41,964 nucleotides of DNA, from NCBI GenBank assembly GCA_905194705.1, contig CAJJTI010000002.1:1-41964 (forward strand), in the 5' to 3' direction. A program made the translations under genes and the position numbers. The notes below the pieces were generated by a model. That model did not search any database. It was given only the letters and a program-made list of their open reading frames with translations, and was not told the DNA's origin. The DNA is from an uncultured Solobacterium sp. (lineage in GTDB: Bacteria; Bacillota_I; Bacilli_A; Erysipelotrichales; Erysipelotrichaceae). Positions 35,892 through 41,964 of the stretch are shown here, in pieces. How positions within the stretch are numbered: position 1 is the stretch's first letter; every line of letters starts with the position of its first letter.

Positions 35892-36301
35892 AACTGACAG
35901 TTCTTTTGCCTTTCTATATACTTGAGAATGTTTTCTTCAGAAGTAGAACCAATTGTTTCACAAAAATATGATCCATTCCAAAGCTGTCCCTTCCAGAGAA
36001 TCGTTCTTAATTCAGGAAATTCTTTGAGTAGAGAGTTTCCACTAATCCCTTTGAGATACTTTACTATTTGAGTTACTGAAATCTTTGGTGGAGCAGAAAC
36101 AAAGCAATGCACATGATCATTTTCATCCACTTTACAATCAACTACAGTAAAACCTTTTTCATCAGCAATAAATCGAACCAATTCATACAGTCTGTTACTG
36201 ATTTCAGGTGTAAGTACCTTTCTACGGTATTTGACACACCAGACAAAATGATAATTGATGTTATATACGCAAGTTCTTGCATGAGTATAATTATTTTCCA
36301 T
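35888..36301 (-). CDS. tnpA: IS200/IS605 Y1 transposase TnpA
   Basis: HUH single-strand transposase of 137 residues (start at MENNYTHARTCVYNINYHFVWC). The HUH motif is HVH in ENDHVHCFVS. The likely catalytic tyrosine is in EENILKYIERQ near the C-terminus. A longer frame to 36340 adds 13 residues not seen in the family. Neither start has a good ribosome-binding site. tnpB follows with an ATGA-type overlap. Confidence 0.93.
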   Translation of the reverse strand: MENNYTHARTCVYNINYHFVWCVKYRRKVLTPEISNRLYELVRFIADEKGFTVVDCKVDENDHVHCFVSAPPKISVTQIVKYLKGISGNSLLKEFPELRTILWKGQLWNGSYFCETIGSTSEENILKYIERQKNCQL

Positions 36302-36399
36302 ACATATAGTATAACATATAACAGCGCCATAATCTATCATTATAAGATATTACGCTAAATACATATAGCATCTAGATTCAGAAAAAAAACAGGCTTTCA

Positions 36400-36471
36400 T
36401 CTCGGATACAAGTAACCGAGAATTCCCACCTGAGCTCTTAAACTTGTTTGTCCAAGTTGTGCAAACAAGTT
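36400..36471 (-). repeat. Left-end hairpins of the IS200/IS605 element
   Basis: TCTCGG (36400-36405) pairs with CCGAGA (36416-36421), and AACTTGTTTG (36441-36450) pairs perfectly with CAAACAAGTT (36462-36471). These lie upstream of tnpA where the left-end recognition hairpins belong. The rest of the gene-free stretch 36341-36650 (36472-36650) is AT-rich and shows no remnant of the histidinol-phosphatase gene. Confidence 0.65.
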
Positions 36472-36650
36472 ATTCTGGCGTTTATTAGAAATACATTTTA
36501 AAAGATATATACACTTCACAACTCTATATTTTTATGATTTTTATGGATAGCTACAATGAAGTCTATTTCTACATCATCCATTATTTACTATTAATTTCCA
36601 CATATTTTACAAAAGTAAGGTATCATTGTTAAAAGTGGAAGGATTAGTTT

Positions 36651-37481
36651 ATGGAAGAAACACAGAAAAAAGAACTATACAATGAGCATTCAATTGGATT
36701 ATATGACGTACAAAATGCTCGCGATTTAGGTGGATATAAAACAACTGATGGTCGTACTGTTAAAACTGGATTACTGATTAGAAGTGGAAGATTATCTAAC
36801 GCTTCTAAAGAAGATATACATATTCTAAAAGATTTATATCATTTAAATGCTGTTGTAGATTTCAGAATTATTCGTGAAAGAATTGATTCTCCTGATGTGA
36901 AAATAGATGGTGTAACATATTATACCCTTCCTCTAGTAGATGATAAATCACCCATGGTTGGTGGTGTTCATAAAAGATCTGTAAACAACCAGAATCCATT
37001 ATCCTATTTTATTGATGTCATAAAACAAGGTCATGGGAAAAGTGATATGTATGTAAAGCTATTTAAGAGTGAACGTTTCCAAAAAGGTATGACTTCCTTT
37101 TTCCAAATCCTACTTAATAACGATGGTGAACATAGCATTTTATGGCATTGTGCTGCAGGAAAAGATAGAGCAGGAAGTGCTGCCACATTAACATTACTTG
37201 CTTTAGGCGTCGACAAAGAAACTGTTTTAACAGACTTTGACTTATCTAATATTGCCTATAACGAATGGATTCAAAAAAGATTAACTCAAGTATCTCGTAT
37301 CACAAGAGATCCTGAAATATTAACTGTCGTACGTTCATTAAGTGGTGTAAATGTTGATTATATGCGAAACGCAATTGACGCTACAATACTTGATTACGGT
37401 AGCATTGAAAACTATTTAGAAGTATGTATGAATGTCACAAAAGAAGATATAGTTAAGCTTAAGGATATGTACCTGGAGTAG
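36651..37481 (+). CDS. Tyrosine-protein/lipid phosphatase (Y_phosphatase3 type)
   Basis: A 276-residue dual-specificity-like phosphatase. The start NARDLGGYKTTDGR and DFR motif are typical, and the P-loop HCAAGKDRAG supplies the CX5R active site (Cys and Arg) near residues 165-173. Family members act on phosphotyrosine or phosphoinositides. GGAAGGA precedes the ATG. The stop codon lies inside a terminator hairpin shared with the convergent sugar-kinase gene. Confidence 0.88.
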   Translation: MEETQKKELYNEHSIGLYDVQNARDLGGYKTTDGRTVKTGLLIRSGRLSNASKEDIHILKDLYHLNAVVDFRIIRERIDSPDVKIDGVTYYTLPLVDDKSPMVGGVHKRSVNNQNPLSYFIDVIKQGHGKSDMYVKLFKSERFQKGMTSFFQILLNNDGEHSILWHCAAGKDRAGSAATLTLLALGVDKETVLTDFDLSNIAYNEWIQKRLTQVSRITRDPEILTVVRSLSGVNVDYMRNAIDATILDYGSIENYLEVCMNVTKEDIVKLKDMYLE

Positions 37482-37496
37482 TACATATCCTTTTTT
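37463..37496 (+). terminator. Bidirectional terminator
   Basis: GGATATGTAC (37463-37472) pairs perfectly with GTACATATCC (37481-37490), followed by six T. It contains the stop of the phosphatase gene and abuts the stop of the convergent PfkB kinase gene. Confidence 0.85.
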
Positions 37497-38451
37497 ATAA
37501 TACTTCTATTATTTCTTCTTTTGTTGGCATTACGCCTAATGCTCCTTTTCGTTTTGACACAATGGAAGCAGCGCCATTTGCAAAAGATAACATATACTCA
37601 AGATCTTCTTGTGTTAATTGATCTAATCCTTTTTCTAATACTGTATGTAACATACATCCACAGAATGTATCACCACAACCTGTTGTTTCTAAAGGAGCAT
37701 CATGTAAATATGCAGGCTTGCATACTTTGATATCTTTATAATATGCACGTGATCCTTCCTTACCCAAAGATAAGCCTATTAGCTTTATATTTGGATATTT
37801 GTCTCTGATATAAGTGATTCCTTCATCGTAATCTTCTTTACCTGTAAACCACTGTATTTCATTATCAGATATTTTTAAAATATCACATCTTTGTAATACA
37901 TAATCTATCTCTTCATGAGCTTTTTCTAGTGAGGACCATAGCGGTTCACGAAGGTTTGGATCAAAAGAAATAAGGATGTGATTCTCTTTCGCTACTTCTA
38001 AAGCATGGATTGATGCTGATTTTGCTGGTTCACTTGTAAAAGATAAAGAACCTAAATGAAATATCTTTGTATTCTTGATTAGTTCATCATTTACTTCATC
38101 TTTTCTTAGATTTACATCTGCACCAGGATTACGATAGAAAGCAAAATCTCTATCACCATCTTCTTTCTTGATAACAAAAGCTAATGTTGTATGTACTTTA
38201 TCGTCATAACATAAACCTGTCGTATCAATCCCCTGCTTTTTTATCGCATTAGTTAATTGTTTTCCAAACCCATCTTCACCAACTTTACCAATAAAAGCAA
38301 CTGAATGATGCAGTTTAGTTAGCATTGCTAAAACATTACATGGTGCTCCTCCAGGATTTGCTTCATACATTGGATTACCCTGTGCACTTATATCATTTTC
38401 CGTAAAATCAATTAGTAATTCTCCAAGAGCTACTACATCATATTTTTTCAT
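37495..38451 (-). CDS. PfkB-family sugar kinase, fructokinase-like
   Basis: ATP-dependent carbohydrate kinase of 318 residues. The N-terminal VVALGELLIDFTEND and NPGGAPCNVLAMLTKL match fructokinases (ScrK-like). The C-terminal signature TGCGDTFCGCM holds the catalytic Asp and anion hole; the usual G-A-G-D is G-C-G-D here. It starts six bases after the ceramidase-like gene stop and probably shares its transcript. The sugar specificity is inferred. Confidence 0.88.
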   Translation of the reverse strand: MKKYDVVALGELLIDFTENDISAQGNPMYEANPGGAPCNVLAMLTKLHHSVAFIGKVGEDGFGKQLTNAIKKQGIDTTGLCYDDKVHTTLAFVIKKEDGDRDFAFYRNPGADVNLRKDEVNDELIKNTKIFHLGSLSFTSEPAKSASIHALEVAKENHILISFDPNLREPLWSSLEKAHEEIDYVLQRCDILKISDNEIQWFTGKEDYDEGITYIRDKYPNIKLIGLSLGKEGSRAYYKDIKVCKPAYLHDAPLETTGCGDTFCGCMLHTVLEKGLDQLTQEDLEYMLSFANGAASIVSKRKGALGVMPTKEEIIEVL

Positions 38452-38457
38452 AAATCA

Positions 38458-39669
38458 TTAATATAGGTTTTCTATTAATTTACCTACATATTCCTCCGCC
38501 TGTCCTTTTTTCAGTTGTGTTGAAATACCATCATGACCACCATTGAAGCCTTTAGCCTCTACAACATATGTACTATGCCCATTTGCATAGCCCCAAACAA
38601 GACATAGTTTTGCATTTGAGCTTTGTTTAATTTGCACTCCAAGTCTAGCCGCAAGTTCGCAAGGAATAATAACAAGCTCCAAATCGTTCATACGTATAAT
38701 TGTACTTGTTAAATCAATAAATACATGTTCCTGTTTTAATTTTCTGTCACAACCTGCAATTTCTGATAATAACCATTTTCGATCATCGAATTCCGTAACT
38801 ATTTGTAATTTTTCTTCCAGTTCTTTCTTCTTTTCTAATAATGCTTTTGTATCCGCATCATATTCAACCGTAAAAGGTACATCTTTTGCTTGTACATTGC
38901 TTACTTCTATACTTTCTTCATGATTAAATCCTGCAATTCTACTTGCAATACCAACAGATACCCGTTTTAGTTCACCAAAATCATTATTGTGTCTATATAA
39001 GCGATTACTCATATCTCCAGCATTACCATTCATCATAAAAGGTTCTACCATTAAATATGGCGTTAATTCTCTTCTAACATTACCTAATAAATCAGCACTA
39101 ATTTGTAATTCAAGTGGACTATTTACTGTAGAATGACACGACATATTAACTATCGCTGCTATTATATTTTTATTATTAAAGAATTCGATAACTGTGACCA
39201 TTTGATCCCCAAATTTATCTTTACCATTACGATTACCATAAAATCCTTCTACAGTATCTTGTCTATAGGTAATATTTGTATATTGTTGCATGTTATTATA
39301 TGCATCTTTGATTGCTTCCATTGTTTTATCAAAAACAAAGTCCATATAACCATCTTGCGGTTTATCGTCTCCCATAGAAAAAGTATATGGTCCAGAATGT
39401 GTATGTGTTGCACTGAAGATAACACAAGATTCATCTATATCATATTGATGATGAACAGCTTTCTTAATTCTTCTACCAAACTCCCAGTCAATACCAATTA
39501 TGTCCGCATTAATAAAACATAACAGTTTATCATCCACTTTCCACAATAAAACATGTAATTCCAAATCATCATGCACTCCTGTTGATTTATCTTTCCTCAT
39601 TGCATGTCCACAAAGTTTGACAGATTCTTTTGGTGTAATAACGCATTTACTTCTTCCTATTTTATTCAT
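38458..39669 (-). CDS. Neutral ceramidase-fold hydrolase (PF04734-like)
   Basis: A 403-residue protein with the metal and active-site motifs of the neutral/alkaline ceramidase N-terminal domain: THTHSGP, NMSCHSTVN, and NGNAGDMSNR with the putative Ser. It lacks a signal peptide and the C-terminal beta domain of true ceramidases. Such short cytosolic relatives often sit with sugar genes, as here before a PfkB kinase, so the substrate need not be ceramide. The start at 39669 has GGAGC eight bases upstream; the frame is open to 39735. Confidence 0.75.
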   Translation of the reverse strand: MNKIGRSKCVITPKESVKLCGHAMRKDKSTGVHDDLELHVLLWKVDDKLLCFINADIIGIDWEFGRRIKKAVHHQYDIDESCVIFSATHTHSGPYTFSMGDDKPQDGYMDFVFDKTMEAIKDAYNNMQQYTNITYRQDTVEGFYGNRNGKDKFGDQMVTVIEFFNNKNIIAAIVNMSCHSTVNSPLELQISADLLGNVRRELTPYLMVEPFMMNGNAGDMSNRLYRHNNDFGELKRVSVGIASRIAGFNHEESIEVSNVQAKDVPFTVEYDADTKALLEKKKELEEKLQIVTEFDDRKWLLSEIAGCDRKLKQEHVFIDLTSTIIRMNDLELVIIPCELAARLGVQIKQSSNAKLCLVWGYANGHSTYVVEAKGFNGGHDGISTQLKKGQAEEYVGKLIENLY

Positions 39670-39800
39670 GATATTAGCTCCTTTTTTTATAATTATACCT
39701 ATCTTACAGCTTCTATACAGGTAATATAAATTCAAGATTATTGTGATCGTTTAATAACTGCATTCTTTAAAAAATCATCATTTTATTCTAAGATTAAAAC

Positions 39801-40466
39801 ATGCAAAAAATATTTGTTGTAGAGGATGATCATGTCATTCGAGAACAGTTATCAAAACATTTAGAAATGTGGAACTATGAAGTATATTGTTGCATTAACT
39901 TTCAATATGTTTTAAAAGATTTTGAAAAATTTAAACCTAATCTTGTTTTATTAGATATTAAATTACCTTTTTATGACGGTTATTACTGGTGCAGTGAAAT
40001 ACGTAAAACATCTGATGTTCCGATTGTCTTTTTATCCAGTGCCAGTGACAATATGAATCAAGTTATGGCTATGCATTTAGGAGCTGATGATTTTATCGCA
40101 AAACCTTTCTCTATGGAGTTACTTATCGCTAAGCTACAGGCAATATTAAGACGCACTTATGCAACAAGTGAATCTCATTATATCGAACATAAAGGTTTAT
40201 TCTTAAATACCGACAATTACAAAATAGCCTATGAATATAAAACACAGGACTTAACCAAAAATGAATTTCGTATTCTTTTAACTTTGATGCAAAATAAAGG
40301 TAAAATTATCAGTCGTGATTTCTTGATGCAGAAACTATGGAATACTGATGTTTTCATTGACGATAACACTTTAACTGTTAATATGACGCGTTTAAGAAAG
40401 AAGATAGAATCTCTAGGTTTAGAAAATTACATCATCACCAAAAAAGGCAGTGGGTACATGGTATGA
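39801..40466 (+). CDS. OmpR-family response regulator (BceR-like)
   Basis: A 221-residue regulator. The receiver domain has acidic pocket EDD (8-10), phospho-acceptor D52 in LLLDIKLP, S/T in FLSSA and K in AKPF. The C-terminal winged helix covers about 125-220 (LTKNEFRILLTLM, DDNTLTVNMTRLRKKI). It overlaps the sensor kinase as ATGA. Length and partner resemble BceRS peptide-antibiotic sensing systems. No clear ribosome-binding site precedes the ATG. Confidence 0.9.
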   Translation: MQKIFVVEDDHVIREQLSKHLEMWNYEVYCCINFQYVLKDFEKFKPNLVLLDIKLPFYDGYYWCSEIRKTSDVPIVFLSSASDNMNQVMAMHLGADDFIAKPFSMELLIAKLQAILRRTYATSESHYIEHKGLFLNTDNYKIAYEYKTQDLTKNEFRILLTLMQNKGKIISRDFLMQKLWNTDVFIDDNTLTVNMTRLRKKIESLGLENYIITKKGSGYMV

Positions 40467-41437
40467 TTGCAAAATATTTTCATTCAAGATGGAAAGTTAT
40501 TTTACTATATTTCTTTGTTATACTGACTTATCTATGTATTTCCTTTTTATATCCTTATGAGAATGATCCAATACTTTATGCAAGTCAAATTCTAAGTGGT
40601 ATTGGTATTGTCATTTTATTTCTTGATTATTATGCATTTCAAAAGAAATATAAACATTTAAAGAAACTTGAAGAAACCCCTTCTACTATTTCTTCTTATT
40701 TAGTCGAAAGTACAAATGAAATAGAGAAAGAATATCAAAATCTACTCACGCTTTTAAATCAACAATTTATTGAGTATCAAAATAATATAGACAGCAAAAC
40801 ATCTGAAAGAAATGATTACTTTGATTTATGGGCTCACGAGATTAAGACTCCTATTGCAGCTATGCATTTATTGTTGGATGATACAGACTTCAAAGATTTA
40901 AAAGAGCAGTTATTTCATTTAGAAGAATATGTGTCAATGGCAATGGGATATATAAGAGCTGATTCTGTATCTAATGACTTTGTGATTAAAAAGTATAATG
41001 TAGAAGATATATGTAAAGCTTGCGTACGTCACTATTCACCACTATTCATACGTAAGAAATTGTCTCTCACTTTCAAGCCTTTTCACTATGAAATTGTGAC
41101 TGATGAAAAGTGGTTATCTTTTGTGATTGGACAAATCTTATCAAATGCTCTCAAATATACAGAAAAAGGTTCTATTTCTATTTATATGAAACAAAATGAT
41201 TTAATCATTGAAGATACTGGTATTGGTATAAATGAAAGTGATCTACCACGTATATTTGAAAAGAATTATACTGGCGAAAACGGTCATAAGAACTCCTCTT
41301 CAAGCGGTATGGGATTATATCTATGTAAACTTATTTTAGAGAAACTTTCTTATTCAATTCATATTACTTCTAAAGTTAATTCTGGCACGCAAGTAATTAT
41401 CTCTTTTTCACCTTACAATAATGTAAGGAATATATAA
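40463..41437 (+). CDS. Intramembrane-sensing histidine kinase (BceS-like)
   Basis: A 324-residue kinase with two N-terminal membrane helices (about 11-30 and 37-57) joined by a very short loop, as in intramembrane-sensing kinases. The H-box is DLWAHEIKTPIAA; N-box ILSNALKYT, G1 EDTGIGI, F-box and G2 SSGMGLYL follow. BceS relies on a BceAB ABC transporter to sense peptides; none is seen here, and an IS110 element lies directly downstream. Confidence 0.9.
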   Translation: MIAKYFHSRWKVILLYFFVILTYLCISFLYPYENDPILYASQILSGIGIVILFLDYYAFQKKYKHLKKLEETPSTISSYLVESTNEIEKEYQNLLTLLNQQFIEYQNNIDSKTSERNDYFDLWAHEIKTPIAAMHLLLDDTDFKDLKEQLFHLEEYVSMAMGYIRADSVSNDFVIKKYNVEDICKACVRHYSPLFIRKKLSLTFKPFHYEIVTDEKWLSFVIGQILSNALKYTEKGSISIYMKQNDLIIEDTGIGINESDLPRIFEKNYTGENGHKNSSSSGMGLYLCKLILEKLSYSIHITSKVNSGTQVIISFSPYNNVRNI

Positions 41438-41656
41438 GTTTGTTCGATGTCTTGACCTAGCGAAAAAATTTATTCTAAGTATGAAAGAGAGGATTTAACT
41501 ATAAGGAAGTCAAGGGATAAATGAAAGAAATTGGGGAATGTTAACAAATCCAGCAGATCCCCAAATAGATCTTTGAAATTGTGAATAAAGTACTATTAAA
41601 ACAACTACAGTTGTAGCTTTGACTATGTGATTGATTATTCTGTAAGTATCTGTCAA

Positions 41657-41964
41657 TTATCTGACTAGATTTTCATCGAATACAGTATTGTTCGCTAAAA
41701 GCTTGTAAATGACACGTAACAGCTTACGTACACAATGACCTTGTGCACAACGATATGTTTTACCCTGATTACGTTTCTTAGTATAATAAGCATTGAAGGT
41801 TGGACAATATTTACAGACGGTAAAAACCGCTTGATACAATGCTTTGCGCAAGTACCGAGATCCGTGCTTGGATATTGGCATATGTGCAGCATCGTACTTC
41901 CCAGACTGGTGTACGAGAGGCTCCATGCCGGCATAAGATATCAGATGTGCGGCGTCTGAAAAAT
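41657..41964 (-). CDS. IS110-family transposase, C-terminal part (runs off the window)
   Basis: The frame enters from the right edge with SDAAHLISYAGMEPLVHQSG and continues ISKHGSRYLRKAL, the Transposase_20 domain of IS110 transposases. The family's conserved serine recombinase-like Ser lies in HQSGK. The N-terminal DEDD/RuvC-like domain would be beyond the window. IS110 enzymes use a bridge RNA encoded in the element's noncoding end. The 219 bases after it (41438-41656) hold no gene and probably include the element's right end. Confidence 0.9.
   Translation of the reverse strand, partial: FSDAAHLISYAGMEPLVHQSGKYDAAHMPISKHGSRYLRKALYQAVFTVCKYCPTFNAYYTKKRNQGKTYRCAQGHCVRKLLRVIYKLLANNTVFDENLVR

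Larger units (their letters stand above)
34650..36475 (-). mobile_element. IS200/IS605-family element with tnpA and tnpB
   Basis: Single-strand-transposing element with the classical tnpA-tnpB pair. The right end includes minus-strand GGTTGAAGCAAGAAGC (34665-34650), the usual closing segment of a TnpB omegaRNA scaffold. The left end lies upstream of tnpA and has strong hairpins up to about 36471. The same 9-mer AACAAGTTA occurs at both edges (34638-34646 and 36464-36472), which may mark the boundaries. Both proteins look intact. The element cut the histidinol-phosphatase gene. Confidence 0.85.

Noticed and set aside
36472..36650. 3' remainder of the histidinol-phosphatase gene
   Set aside because: All three forward frames were read; short open stretches do not resemble the conserved later parts of the family.
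41695..41934. Second minus-strand frame at the right edge
   Set aside because: It overlaps the IS110 frame, which matches the Transposase_20 domain; the alternative has no recognisable protein.

Overview
The window looks like chromosomal DNA of an AT-rich, Gram-positive anaerobe (Bacillota). Erysipelotrichaceae or a close relative is my best guess. The pointers are the class III anaerobic ribonucleotide reductase (nrdD/nrdG), a class B-like sortase, a TagO-type glycan initiator, the RNA polymerase delta subunit, a DUF1146 protein, and low-GC codon use throughout. The lineage call is an inference from gene content; no rRNA gene is present.

Layout. 1-233: repeats that may be the end of a mobile element, then the ftsH terminator. 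234-3934 (-): tilS-hpt-ftsH. 4058-6906 (+): structured leader, nrdD, internal terminator, nrdG. 6903-10244 (-): two small membrane proteins, tagO-like gene, DUF1146 gene, upp, sortase. 10301-14001 (-): rpoD, tdk, prfA, prmC. About 14012-15564 (-): an IscB element with its guide (omega) RNA, wedged between the Shine-Dalgarno sequence and the start codon of rpoD. 15693-19422 (-): secreted beta-helix protein, HAD phosphatase, murA, rpmE. 19494-22406 (+): an IS1634-like transposase remnant, then a three-gene ISL3-type element with a DUF6431 protein and subterminal repeats. 22466-32313 (-): MATE exporter, ispF, HD phosphohydrolase, rhomboid, DbpA-like helicase, mgtE, DUF1934-argS-rpoE operon, fbaA. 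32379-34172: cca (+) overlapping tail-to-tail with an Xre-type membrane regulator (-). 34344-36475: a histidinol-phosphatase gene cut short by an IS200/IS605 element (tnpA+tnpB). 36651-39669: tyrosine phosphatase (+), PfkB sugar kinase and a ceramidase-fold hydrolase (-). 39801-41437 (+): a BceRS-like two-component system. 41657-41964 (-): the 3' end of an IS110 transposase running off the window.

The housekeeping genes make a coherent core: nucleotide salvage and reduction, cell wall synthesis, translation termination, tRNA modification and maturation, and glycolysis. It is broken up by at least five mobile elements or remnants. Three of these belong to RNA-guided families: IscB/omegaRNA, TnpB/omegaRNA, and IS110 (bridge-RNA recombinase family).

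The most notable observation is the IscB insertion at rpoD. The 16 nt just outside the left end, which should form the omegaRNA guide, end in the AGGAG ribosome-binding site. The predicted right end lies about 10 nt before the rpoD ATG. The element therefore seems to have split the translation signal of the housekeeping sigma factor, and its guide would match the uninterrupted rpoD leader. All coordinates and motifs were read by eye; no search or folding was run.
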